Source: Methylobacterium sp. WL1 (GTDB lineage: Bacteria; Pseudomonadota; Alphaproteobacteria; Rhizobiales; Beijerinckiaceae). From it: DNA of 64,000 nt. Position numbers and translations under genes: made by a program. The DNA is taken from contig NZ_CP042823.1 in the NCBI RefSeq assembly GCF_008000895.1, forward strand, positions 2,297,001 to 2,361,000, given 5' to 3'. Below are positions 56,680 through 64,000 of the stretch, piece by piece. Every line of letters begins with the position of its first letter. Position 1 is the stretch's first letter. The notes under the pieces were generated by a model. The model was not told the DNA's origin and ran no database searches. It saw only the letters and a program-made list of their open reading frames with translations.

Positions 56680-57768
56680 ATGGCAGCGCTGCTCGCCGCC
56701 CTCCTCGTCCTCGGCCCCGCCGCGCCCGTGCGGGCCGCGGACGAGCGGGTCGTCAACATCTACAACTGGTCGGACTACATCGACCCGAAGGTGCTCGACG
56801 CCTTCACCCGGGAGACCGGGATCAAGGTCGTCTACGACACCTACGACAACAACGAGATCTTGGAGACCAAGCTGCTGGCCGGCCGCTCCGGATATGACAT
56901 CGTCGTGCCGTCGGGGCCCTATCTCCAGCGGCTGATCCGGGCCGGCGCATTCCTGCCCCTCGACAAGGCGAAGCTGAAGAACCTTGGCAATCTCTGGCCG
57001 GAGATCGCGGGCCGGCTGGCCGTCTACGACCCCGGCAACACCTACGCGGTCGACTACATGTGGGGCACCACCGGCATCGGCTACAACGTCGCCGCCGTGC
57101 GCGAGCGACTGGGTGTCAACGCGGCGCTGAACTCCTGGACCGTCGTCCTCAATCCCGCATCCGCGAACAAGCTCAAGGATTGCGGGATCATGATGCTCGA
57201 CAGTCCCGAGGATCTGATCCCCAGCATGCTGCCGGTCTTCGGCGCGAAGGCCGATTCCAAGCGCTTGGACGACCTGACCCTGGTCACCGACGCGCTCTAC
57301 AAGGTCCGGGGCACCGTGCGGAAGTTCCACGCATCGGAATACATCCAGGCGCTCGCCAACGGCGATATCTGTGTTGCGGTCGGCTATTCGGGCGACGTGC
57401 TGCAGGCCAAGCGCCGAGCCGAGGAGGCCAAGAACGGCATCGAGATCGCGTATGTCGTGCCCAAGGAGGGCGCGCTGATGTGGTTCGACTCCTTCGCGAT
57501 CCCGAAGGATGCCGCCCACCCGGCCGAGGCCCTGGCCTTCATCGACTACATGCTGCGGCCCGAGGTGGCGGCGGCCAACACCAACTTCGTGGCCTATGCC
57601 AGCGGCAACCTCGCGGCGAAGAAGTTCGTGAAACCGGAGATCCTGAGCAACCCCGGCATCTACCCGGACGAGGCGACGATGCAGCGCCTGTCGATCAACA
57701 CCGCCTGGGACGACCGGACGCAGCGCTACGTCACCCGGCTCTGGACCCGGGTCCGCACCGGGCGCTGA
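56680..57768 (+). CDS. PotF-like polyamine-binding periplasmic protein
   Basis: About 362 residues. The signal peptide (MAALLAALLVLGPAAPVRA) is followed by VVNIYNWSDYIDPKVLDAF and TGIKVVYDTYDNNEILETKL, the standard beginning of PotD/PotF substrate-binding proteins; SGYDIVVPSGPYLQRLI and CVAVGYSGDVLQA also match. It binds putrescine/spermidine-type ligands for an ABC importer, but no permease or ATPase gene is adjacent. ATG 56680 fits the signal peptide; GTG 56578, overlapping ridA, would add 34 residues. Confidence 0.88.
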   Translation: MAALLAALLVLGPAAPVRAADERVVNIYNWSDYIDPKVLDAFTRETGIKVVYDTYDNNEILETKLLAGRSGYDIVVPSGPYLQRLIRAGAFLPLDKAKLKNLGNLWPEIAGRLAVYDPGNTYAVDYMWGTTGIGYNVAAVRERLGVNAALNSWTVVLNPASANKLKDCGIMMLDSPEDLIPSMLPVFGAKADSKRLDDLTLVTDALYKVRGTVRKFHASEYIQALANGDICVAVGYSGDVLQAKRRAEEAKNGIEIAYVVPKEGALMWFDSFAIPKDAAHPAEALAFIDYMLRPEVAAANTNFVAYASGNLAAKKFVKPEILSNPGIYPDEATMQRLSINTAWDDRTQRYVTRLWTRVRTGR

Positions 57769-57772
57769 AAGA

Positions 57773-57804
57773 AAGGCCCGGCGCCGCTCGATGCGCCGGG
57801 CCTT
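57773..57804. terminator. bidirectional terminator
   Basis: Perfect 12-bp stem (57773-57784 with 57793-57804) and an 8-nt loop between the convergent potF-like and DUF3597 genes. Confidence 0.8.
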
Positions 57805-57816
57805 CAGGTCTCGGTT

Positions 57817-58221
57817 TTAGTTCTTCAGGTCTTCCGGAACCTTGCCGCCGTTCTCAGCGAGCTTCTTCATCACCTGCTTGTGCAGCCAGATGTTCATCGA
57901 AGCCGAGTCATCCTTGTCGCCGGTGTAGTGCAGCTCGTCGGCGAGCTGCTTCCGCTCGGTCAGGCTCGACTCGAGGCCGAGCAGCTTCATCAGGTCCACG
58001 ATCGAGTGGCGCCAGTCGAGCTTCTGCCCGTTCTTCTCGGCGAGGCCGGTGAGCACCGCCTCCACGTCCACGGGCTCGCCGCCCGCGCTGCCTGGGGCCG
58101 AAGCCGTGCCCGAGGCGGTCGAGCCGCTCGCGGAGCCCGACGTGGACGCGGGCGCGGCGTCCGCGGAACCGCCGCCGAACGGATGGAGGATCTTGCCGAC
58201 GATGCTGCCGAGGAGGCTCAT
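57817..58221 (-). CDS. DUF3597 domain protein
   Basis: A 134-residue protein. The N terminus MSLLGSIVGKILHPFGG is followed by a Ser/Ala/Gly/Thr-rich linker (~20-48) and the conserved DUF3597 domain (VDVEAVLTGLAEKNGQKLDWRHSI, LMKLLGLESSLTERKQLADEL, MNIWLHKQVMKKLAENGGK). Function is unknown; no signal peptide or membrane helix is clear. Confidence 0.85.
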   Translation of the reverse strand: MSLLGSIVGKILHPFGGGSADAAPASTSGSASGSTASGTASAPGSAGGEPVDVEAVLTGLAEKNGQKLDWRHSIVDLMKLLGLESSLTERKQLADELHYTGDKDDSASMNIWLHKQVMKKLAENGGKVPEDLKN

Positions 58222-58321
58222 AGGTCCGCTCCGATAATCGAGGCCCGACCTGTGCGCCGGGCGGGCTGTAAACCGGTTGTCGGCCCAGGCGTTCCGAGAA
58301 TCGGTTTGCGCGGCGCCGAGA

Positions 58322-58489
58322 CTAGCCGCGGGCGCCGTGCAGCGCGATCCCCAGCAGGGTCAGCCCGAGCACCAGGAAGATGCCGCTCCAGCGTTCGAGG
58401 ACGACGGCGCGCGCCGGGTCGCGCAGCGAAAGACCCGCCAGACCCACACTGCAGACTAAGCACCCCAGGCTCATTACGATAACCGGCAC
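58322..58489 (-). CDS. possible small membrane protein
   Basis: A 55-residue frame starting at GTG 58489 with GAGGA 6 nt upstream. It has two hydrophobic stretches (VIVMSLGCLVCSVGLAGLSL and WSGIFLVLGLTLLGIAL) separated by RDPARAVVLER, ending HGARG. The residue pattern looks protein-like and resembles the end of a LysE-type or EamA-type transporter, so it could also be the tail of a lost gene. ATG 58474 is an alternative start. Confidence 0.4.
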   Translation of the reverse strand: MPVIVMSLGCLVCSVGLAGLSLRDPARAVVLERWSGIFLVLGLTLLGIALHGARG

Positions 58490-58801
58490 GTTCCTCGTGG
58501 TCCGAACTCGACGGGTCCAGCCTTAGTCAGATCTGGGCGCTGTGCGGTACCGAAGGCCACGTAGTCAACGGGAAATGCACAGGGTTCGATCTGAGCAGAC
58601 TCGGTCGATGTAGAACCTCTGACGCTCTCAATTTGAATATCGGGCGGAAAATCAATCCTGTCACACCGCATTTGAAGGATATGTCGGTCGGATATTCGGT
58701 CTTGGTTCCCCGATAGGGTCGGCAGCAGACATCAGCAGGGTTGGCCGACCGGCTGAGGACCGGAACCCTCCCCTGCCCCACGACGACCGTGAGTTCGACG
58801 C
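58490..58801. other. gene-free stretch
   Basis: About 310 bp. The 58,590-58,720 part is more AT-rich than its surroundings. No gene, repeat or strong secondary structure could be supported. Confidence 0.35.
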
Positions 58802-59125
58802 TCAATCCGCGCCCGACAGGGCGGCGGCGAGCTCCGCGCGTTCCTCGGCGAGCGTGCCGCGCGGCACCGGGCGGCCGGCGCGGTCGTACCAGTAGCGCGC
58901 ATTGCCGGCATCGCCCTCGATCCGGTGGAGATGGGCGTGGACCCAGGCGGCGTCCGGCCCGGAGGCGTCCTGGACGAGGGCATGCGCCCGTGCCCAGGCA
59001 GCGTCGGCGGTCTCGGTGCCATCCTTGGCGAGCCACCAGAGGGCGGCGCGCGGCGCCGGCCAGGCGGAAGGCGGCTCGGGCTCGGTCAGCGTCGCCGCGA
59101 AGGCGGCCGGCAGGGTCTCGGTCAT
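58802..59125 (-). CDS. hypothetical protein
   Basis: A 107-residue soluble protein rich in Ala, Trp and His: PRAALWWLAKDGTETADAAWARAHALVQD, then AAWVHAHLHRIEGDAGNARYWYDRAGRP. The second half reads like a single TPR-type repeat, a pattern seen in conserved alphaproteobacterial hypothetical proteins. It begins 27 bp after the helicase stop on the same strand and is probably cotranscribed with it. Confidence 0.75.
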   Translation of the reverse strand: MTETLPAAFAATLTEPEPPSAWPAPRAALWWLAKDGTETADAAWARAHALVQDASGPDAAWVHAHLHRIEGDAGNARYWYDRAGRPVPRGTLAEERAELAAALSGAD

Positions 59126-59152
59126 CGGGCACTCCTCCCCATCCGCGACGGG

Positions 59153-61003
59153 TCAGCGTCCAGCGGCGCGCTCCGGCAGCCAGCGGCTGCGGCGCTGGCG
59201 GGCGGACCACGCGTAGCGGGTATCGCCGTCGAGGCGGTCGAGATGGTCCGAAAGCCGGTTGCGTTCAAGCCAGGCGAGCGCGGCCTCAAGTTCGGGCAGG
59301 GTCATGGTCGCGCGACCCTTGCCGAGCACGCGTTTCAGCACCGCGTTATAGCGATGCGCGAGGTTGCTGCCGCGGGGAACGCGCAGCGACGCCTCGTCTT
59401 CCACGGCTTGGCTCGCCACCGCGACGGCCAGCCGCTGGCGCAGGGTCCGCTCCGTGACCGACGGCGGCTCGGGCGCCGGCGCCACCGGGGCGGGTTCGGC
59501 GAGGCGCGGGCGCAGCAGAGCGTAGCGCAGCCCGATCGCATTGCTCTCCAGCGGCGTGATCCCCCCGGGATCCTCGTCCCGCCACGGGGTCCGCTCCGGC
59601 ACGAGCGCGGTGGCCGGCCGCTCGCGCTTGGGCCGTACGCTGCTGCCCTGCTCGGTCTCCAGCTCCAGGCGGAACCGGGCGAAGAGCGGGTCGTCCGGGT
59701 GGAAGATCAGCGCCTGCTGGGACTCGTAGGGTCCCGCATGCGGATCGACCCGGGTTGCCCGGGCCAGCATCTGCTCGAGCCAGGGCCGGGAGCGGATATG
59801 GGTGAGAGCCGCCACCACGGCGACCTCGGGGGCGTCGAGCCCCTCGTAGGCCATCGCCACGGTGACCAGCACGGCCGGCTCCGCGGTCAGGCGGAACGCC
59901 GCCAGGGCCGCATGGGCATCGCCCTGCCCCGACGTTGCCAGGCGGACGTCGCGCTCGCCCTGCCCGGCCGGCATCCAGCTCCGCAAGGTCGTCAGGTAGG
60001 CGCGCGCGCTGGCCTGGTCCGGGGCGACCACCAGGAGCTTGCCGAGTCCCCGTGCCATCTCGCCGGCCGGCAGGTCGCGTTCGAGCCGGCGCCGAGCGCG
60101 CAGGCGCTTGGTGGCGAAGAAGGATTCGCTGAGGAGATCCCGGGCGAAGCCGGTTCGCAGGGCCGTGAACAGGGCCGGCCGGGTGGTGACCCGCACCGAG
60201 CCGGCGCCCAGCCGGTGCGGCCCGACCCGGGGGCTGTCGCCCGCGATGCGGCCGCCTTCGAGCCAGCTCGCCTCGCCGTCGATCGCCCCGAAGGTGACCG
60301 GGAGCACCGCCCGCTCGGCCAGCGCCTGCGAACGCGAGTAGCCGATCACCGCGAGCCCCGGCGCTTCCAGCTCCAGTTCCGGCCCGCGACCGAGGGCGGA
60401 CGGCCGGTAGGGCAGGCCGAGGATGCGCCGCCCGTCCGCCCGCTCCAGGGTGCCGGACAGGAACAGGCCGATCTCGGCCGCCTCCATCACGGGTAGCATC
60501 GCCCGGGACCACGCCCCGGCCTCGGCCTCCTCGGTGGAGGATTCCTCCGCGCCGGGACGTCCCGGGACCGGCAGGTGGTGGACCTCGTCGACCACCAGCA
60601 GGGTGCGGTGGGCCCGCGCCTCCGCGAGGTGCAGCGCCGGGGCAGCCGCCACCGCCTGATAGGTGGTGACGTAGCCGGCCAGGCCCCGGGCGGGATCGCG
60701 CTCGTTGTCGGCCGCGCGCACGCTGAGCGCATGCCCGAACGTCGCCCGCCAAAGCGGATCGGCGAAGGCCTCCTCGGCCTGGAGGCGCAGGGAGTCCCGC
60801 GGCACCACCCAGACCACGCGGTCCACCCGGCCCGCGGCGATCAGCGTATGCGCCGCAATCACCGGGAGCAGCGACTTGCCGCCGCCAGGCGTCACCGCCG
60901 CCAGGATCTTCTGGACATGCCCCGCCTGCCCGCTCGCCATGGCCGCGACGAGGGCCATCAACGTACGCTGGTGCGACCGCAGGGATGGGGCGGGACGGGT
61001 CAA
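59153..61003 (-). CDS. SF2 DEAD/DEAH-box helicase-like ATPase
   Basis: About 616 residues. A Q-like region (LRSHQRTLMAL) precedes Walker A TPGGGKS (Lys43), motif Ia VVWVVPRDSLRLQAEEAF, DEVH box VVDEVHHLPVPG, motif III FLSGTLER and the second RecA domain with VTVAMAYEGLDAPEV and motif VI QMLARATRVDP. A C-terminal region (~450-616) of unknown fold follows. The start is unclear: no ATG precedes the Q-like region, so TTG 61003 is proposed; ATG 60958 would cut into it. It could be a repair or restriction-type helicase; no nuclease partner is nearby. Confidence 0.82.
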   Translation of the reverse strand: MTRPAPSLRSHQRTLMALVAAMASGQAGHVQKILAAVTPGGGKSLLPVIAAHTLIAAGRVDRVVWVVPRDSLRLQAEEAFADPLWRATFGHALSVRAADNERDPARGLAGYVTTYQAVAAAPALHLAEARAHRTLLVVDEVHHLPVPGRPGAEESSTEEAEAGAWSRAMLPVMEAAEIGLFLSGTLERADGRRILGLPYRPSALGRGPELELEAPGLAVIGYSRSQALAERAVLPVTFGAIDGEASWLEGGRIAGDSPRVGPHRLGAGSVRVTTRPALFTALRTGFARDLLSESFFATKRLRARRRLERDLPAGEMARGLGKLLVVAPDQASARAYLTTLRSWMPAGQGERDVRLATSGQGDAHAALAAFRLTAEPAVLVTVAMAYEGLDAPEVAVVAALTHIRSRPWLEQMLARATRVDPHAGPYESQQALIFHPDDPLFARFRLELETEQGSSVRPKRERPATALVPERTPWRDEDPGGITPLESNAIGLRYALLRPRLAEPAPVAPAPEPPSVTERTLRQRLAVAVASQAVEDEASLRVPRGSNLAHRYNAVLKRVLGKGRATMTLPELEAALAWLERNRLSDHLDRLDGDTRYAWSARQRRSRWLPERAAGR

Positions 61004-61415
61004 GGGCCGGCGAAGCAGGGCGACATCGGCGCACCGTGGCCGATCCGGATTCCTTTGTGAATCCCTCGGGACGCGGAACGTTCGCGTTTTCTTCCCGGGC
61101 GCTGTGGTCGCTGGCGCAGGTTCGTTCGGACTGAGCCGCTGCGCGGGGCATCCCATGCTGGGTTCCGGGCCACATTCCGCGGCCGCTGCAGGCGCCCGGG
61201 AAAGCGGCGTTTCATCCTGCACCGCCGCTTTCCCGGAGATGTGGAGCGGAACCTGATCCGGGACCCAGCACCGCATGCGCCGCGCAGCGGTTCGGCCCCC
61301 TCAACCCCGCAGAAGTGTCGTAAACCCAGCCCGGGAGGCGGGATCCGGCCACGACAAGCGTTGACACCCGGCCAGCCCCTCACCATAAGGGCGCCGCGGG
61401 TGAGAAACCTGCCTT
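61004..61415. other. gene-free stretch upstream of tRNA-Tyr
   Basis: About 410 bp between the helicase and tRNA-Tyr. It should contain the promoters of both, including the tRNA promoter. An interrupted inverted repeat is suggested by GGCGCCCGGGAAAGCGGCG and CGCCGCTTTCCCGGAG around 61190-61236. No gene was found. Confidence 0.4.
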
Positions 61416-61499
61416 GGGGGAATGTCCCGAGCGGCAAAGGGGGCGGACTGTAAATCCGCTGCGTAAGCTTCGTAGGTTCGAGTCCTACTTCCCCCACCA
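61416..61499 (+). tRNA. tRNA-Tyr (GTA)
   Basis: An 84-nt class II tRNA. The acceptor stem pairs GGGGGAA (61416-61422) with TTCCCCC (61489-61495), and CCA is encoded. The anticodon stem GCGGA/TCCGC encloses loop CTGTAAA with anticodon GTA at 61450-61452. A long variable arm and T-arm GTAGGTTCGAGTCCTAC are present. Confidence 0.96.
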
Positions 61500-61522
61500 A
61501 GCTTTCTGAAGATCCTGCCCGA

Positions 61523-62146
61523 TCAGACCTGCTTCGCCAGGGCCGCCTCGATGCGCGCGGCGGCCGCGGCCGAGAATCCCTTTCCGGCCAGCCCCTGCCC
61601 AGCGGCCGCCTGTCCGTTGAGGTTGCGCCGCTTGCCCTCCGGCAGGTGCGTCTTGCGCAGGGCGTGCGCGTCGCGGTGGCTGGCATGAGTGATCGCGATG
61701 GCCAGCGCGTCGGCGGCGTCGGCGACACGGAATTCGGCCTTCGGGAGCAGGAAGCGGACCATCGCCTGGATCTGCACCTTCTCGGCGTGGCCGGAGCCCG
61801 CCACGGTCTTCTTGATCAGGTTGGCGGCGTACTCGAACACCGGGAGGCCGGCGAGCGCCGGCACCACCAGCGCCATGGCCCGGGCATGGCCCAGCTTGAG
61901 TGTCGCCTGGGCGTCCTTGTTGACGAAGGTCTCCTCCACGGCGACCTCGTCGGGTGTCTGCGCCGCCACGATGCGCCCGATCCCTTCGAACAGCTCGCGC
62001 AGGCGCAGCGCAAGCGGCAGGTCGCCGTCCGAGGTGACGACCCCGCAATCGCCGTAGCTCAGCTTGCTGCCCTGCGCGGTGATCAGGCCCCAGCCGGTGC
62101 GGCGGAGCCCCGGGTCGATCCCCAGGATGCGGACGATGCTGCTCAT
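61523..62146 (-). CDS. ruvC: crossover junction endodeoxyribonuclease RuvC
   Basis: A 207-residue Holliday-junction resolvase. Catalytic acidic residues appear in RILGIDPGLRRTGWG (first Asp), VAVEETFVNKDAQATLKLG (Glu) and DAADALAIAITHA (terminal Asp pair). It acts with RuvAB, which is not in the window. ATG 62146 is the family-like start. It is convergent with the tRNA-Tyr gene. Confidence 0.96.
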   Translation of the reverse strand: MSSIVRILGIDPGLRRTGWGLITAQGSKLSYGDCGVVTSDGDLPLALRLRELFEGIGRIVAAQTPDEVAVEETFVNKDAQATLKLGHARAMALVVPALAGLPVFEYAANLIKKTVAGSGHAEKVQIQAMVRFLLPKAEFRVADAADALAIAITHASHRDAHALRKTHLPEGKRRNLNGQAAAGQGLAGKGFSAAAAARIEAALAKQV

Positions 62147-62298
62147 GACGCTCCAGGGCTTTTTGTCTCGTCCATCGTCGTGTTCCGAAAGGCGGCCGCA
62201 TCCTATCGGCCGTCCGCCCTCGACGATCTGCCCGAGCGTGCCGTACGTATCGTGAACGCCCGGTTTCACCAAGGGACCGGGATTCAGGGAGCCCGACC

Positions 62299-62871
62299 AT
62301 GAGCGCGTCAGCACCGATCAGCCGCTTCCCGGTGCCGAAGCTGTCCGAGATGCCCGAGGATCTGCGCGCCCGCATCGCCCTGGTGCAGGAGAAGGCGGGC
62401 TTCGTGCCCAACATCTTCCTGGCGTTGGCGCACCGCCCGGACGAGTTCCGCGCCTTCATGGCCTATCACGACGCGCTGATGGACAAGCCCGGCGGCCTGA
62501 CCAAGGCCGAGCGCGAGATGATCGTGGTCGCCACCAGCGCGGCCAACAACTGCCTCTACTGCGTGATCGCCCACGGGGCGATCCTGCGGGTCCGCGCCAA
62601 GAACCCGCTGCTCGCCGACCAGGTCGCGGTCGCCTACGCCAAGGCCGACATCACCCCGCGCCAGCGCGCGATGCTGGCCTTCGCGCTCAAGGTGGCCCAG
62701 GCGGCCCACACGGTCGAGGCCGAGGACCATGACGTGCTGGCGGGCCACGGCTTCAGCCCCGACGACATCTGGGACATCGCCGCGATCACCGCATTGTTCG
62801 CCCTGTCGAACCGACTGGCCAGCGTGACGGATCTGCGGCCCAACGACGAGTTCTACACGATGGGGCGATGA
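62299..62871 (+). CDS. AhpD-like peroxidase-related protein
   Basis: A 190-residue carboxymuconolactone-decarboxylase/AhpD-fold protein. The redox motif CLYCVIAH gives Cys85, Cys88 and His92, the CxxCxxxH arrangement of AhpD-type alkylhydroperoxidases. The N-terminal RFPVPKLSEMPEDLR and KAGFVPNIFLALAHRPDEF match the uncharacterised peroxidase-related subgroup. It probably has thiol-dependent peroxide or disulfide reductase activity. Confidence 0.9.
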   Translation: MSASAPISRFPVPKLSEMPEDLRARIALVQEKAGFVPNIFLALAHRPDEFRAFMAYHDALMDKPGGLTKAEREMIVVATSAANNCLYCVIAHGAILRVRAKNPLLADQVAVAYAKADITPRQRAMLAFALKVAQAAHTVEAEDHDVLAGHGFSPDDIWDIAAITALFALSNRLASVTDLRPNDEFYTMGR

Positions 62872-62878
62872 GGCGCCC

Positions 62879-63199
62879 TCACCCCCGCCGCCCGAGCAAA
62901 ATGATTGCCGTGCCGGCGAGGCAGACGGCGCTGCCGGCGAGGTCCCAGCGGTCCGGCCGCTGCCCTTCCGCGAGCCACAACCACAGCACCGAGGCGGCCA
63001 CGTAGACTCCGCCATAAGCCGCGAAGGCGCGCCCCGCCGCCGGGCTGTCCACCAGGGTCAGCAGGCCGGCGAACGCCACCAGGGAGGCGGTCCCCGGCAG
63101 CGCCCACCAGGCCGAGCGGCCGAGCCGAAGCCAGGCCCAGAAGGCGAAGCATCCAGCGATTTCTGCGAGGGCGGCGCCGGCATAGACGAGGAGCGTCAT
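62879..63199 (-). CDS. UPF0060 (YnfA-family) membrane protein
   Basis: A 106-residue protein with four hydrophobic segments and the family pattern [40 protein letters not shown] and [21 protein letters not shown]. YnfA proteins are SMR-like small membrane proteins, and some are linked to drug efflux. ATG 63199 gives the normal family length; an upstream ATG at 63265 adds 22 unlikely residues. Confidence 0.9.
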   Translation of the reverse strand: MTLLVYAGAALAEIAGCFAFWAWLRLGRSAWWALPGTASLVAFAGLLTLVDSPAAGRAFAAYGGVYVAASVLWLWLAEGQRPDRWDLAGSAVCLAGTAIILLGRRG

Positions 63200-63379
63200 C
63201 GCACGAGCCTTGGCATGGGTATCGACCAGGGGCGAGGTGAGATGGACAAGCGGGCGACGCCGCATCCTCGGAAAACCTTACCCCGAAGTGCAAGATGCTC
63301 ACGCGCGCAAGATCGGCTAAGACCTGTCCCGATCGCTTCCGCGTGCTTCCCGGGCCCCGCCCGATCCACCACCCCGGCC

Positions 63380-64000
63380 ATGTCAGACCCGATCGAGACC
63401 GCCCGCCTCCAGGTCCTCCACAGCTACGGTATCCTCGATACGCCGCGCGAGCCGGCCTTCGACGACATCGTCACGCTGGCGACGCAGATCTGCGCGGTGC
63501 CGGTGGGCCTCGTCAGCCTCGTCGCGGCCGACCGGCAATGGTTCAAGGCTCAATGCGGCTTCCCATCCTGCGAGACGCCCTTGAGCCAGTCGGTCTGCGC
63601 CCATGCGCTGACCGCCGAGGACGGGCTGCTGGTGATCCCCGACCTGACGGCCGATCCGCGCACCCGCGAGAACACGCTGGTGACGGAAACGCCGTTCATC
63701 CGGTTCTATGCCGGGGCTGTGCTGCGGACCGATGACGGCGTCTCGCTCGGAACCCTGTGCGTGATCGACACGAAACCTCGGCCGGACGGGCTGAAGCCGG
63801 ATCAGGCCTTCGCACTGCGGGCCCTGGCGCGGCAGGTGATGGCGCAGCTCGAACTGCGCCGCGCGGTCCGGGAGCGGGAGGCGGCGCTGGCGGCCGAGCG
63901 CCTGGTCCGCGACGCCCTGGCGGTCTCCGAGGAGCGTTACCGCCTCTCGTCGCGGGCGACCACGGACCTGATCTGGGACTGGAACCCGCAGACGGGCCGG
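63380..64000 (+). CDS. GAF-PAS sensor protein, 5' part
   Basis: The first 207 residues of a signalling protein that runs off the window. An N-terminal GAF domain (~20-160) shows LQVLHSYGILDTPREPAFDDIV, VSLVAADRQWFKAQCGF, SVCAHAL and LGTLCVIDTKPR. A coiled linker (ELRRAVREREAALAAE) and the start of a PAS domain (SEERYRLSSRATTDLIWDWN) follow. Such proteins usually end in a histidine kinase or GGDEF module, which cannot be seen here. No signal peptide. Confidence 0.85.
   Translation, partial: MSDPIETARLQVLHSYGILDTPREPAFDDIVTLATQICAVPVGLVSLVAADRQWFKAQCGFPSCETPLSQSVCAHALTAEDGLLVIPDLTADPRTRENTLVTETPFIRFYAGAVLRTDDGVSLGTLCVIDTKPRPDGLKPDQAFALRALARQVMAQLELRRAVREREAALAAERLVRDALAVSEERYRLSSRATTDLIWDWNPQTGR

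Noticed and set aside
58741..59457. Plus-strand 238-codon frame
   Set aside because: Arg/Pro-rich shadow over the hypothetical protein and the helicase 3' end; no motif or ribosome-binding site.
61416..61499. tRNA-linked integrated island
   Set aside because: No integrase, no direct repeat of the tRNA 3' end within the window and the next gene is housekeeping ruvC.

Overview
The window is high-GC alphaproteobacterial DNA and most likely comes from a Methylobacterium-type methylotroph. The evidence is the hopanoid side-chain genes, a tetrahydromethanopterin-linked C1 gene next to a HisA-like gene, rhizobial RkpA/RkpG-type capsule genes, several chemoreceptors and GC-rich palindromic intergenic repeats. 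The genus is an inference; no rRNA gene is present.

Left part (1-14 kb): an exported alpha/beta hydrolase is followed by a hopanoid block. A glycine/inosamine-type amidinotransferase points away from hpnL-hpnM-hpnI-hpnJ-hpnK. These encode a flippase-like membrane protein, an MlaC-like periplasmic protein, the bacteriohopanetetrol (BHT) GlcNAc transferase, a radical SAM ring-contraction enzyme and a deacetylase. After a VapC toxin remnant and a MarR-GNAT fusion come the RND transporter hpnN and, divergently, the adenosyl-hopene enzyme hpnH. Together they cover the first side-chain step, the whole BHT-to-cyclitol-ether branch and transport. The amidinotransferase is the most interesting item: it is a good candidate for making the guanidine-bearing BHT cyclitol ethers reported from Methylobacterium.

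14-29 kb: a cyclic-nucleotide-domain/thioredoxin-reductase-like protein; a patch (16.2-18.7 kb) where three neighbouring genes are all frameshifted (membrane protein, H4MPT-linked C1 protein, HisA-like protein); leuD; two chemoreceptors around a lytic transglycosylase; rplS; a HAD nucleotidase; argB; and UDP-glucose dehydrogenase.

29-47 kb: a surface-polysaccharide locus. A 2,481-residue reducing polyketide synthase (RkpA-like) is translationally coupled to a PLP-dependent oxoamine synthase (RkpG-like). They are followed by a Wza-type lipoprotein, an LtaS-type phosphotransferase, KpsC- and KpsS-like Kdo transferases, an RkpH-like reductase and a coupled formyltransferase. The enzyme set (polyketide synthase, decarboxylative PLP condensation, ketone reduction) predicts a sphingoid-like aminolipid anchor for a capsule.

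47-64 kb: an isolated FlgC-like gene, an amino acid permease, a decayed chemoreceptor, a frameshifted large membrane protein with a coupled partner, rpsO-pnp with a long leader hairpin, small stress and membrane proteins, ridA with an orphan polyamine-binding protein, a DUF3597 protein, an SF2 helicase, tRNA-Tyr, ruvC, an AhpD-like protein, a YnfA-family protein and the start of a GAF/PAS sensor protein cut by the window edge. I saw no insertion sequence, prophage, CRISPR array or rRNA operon.
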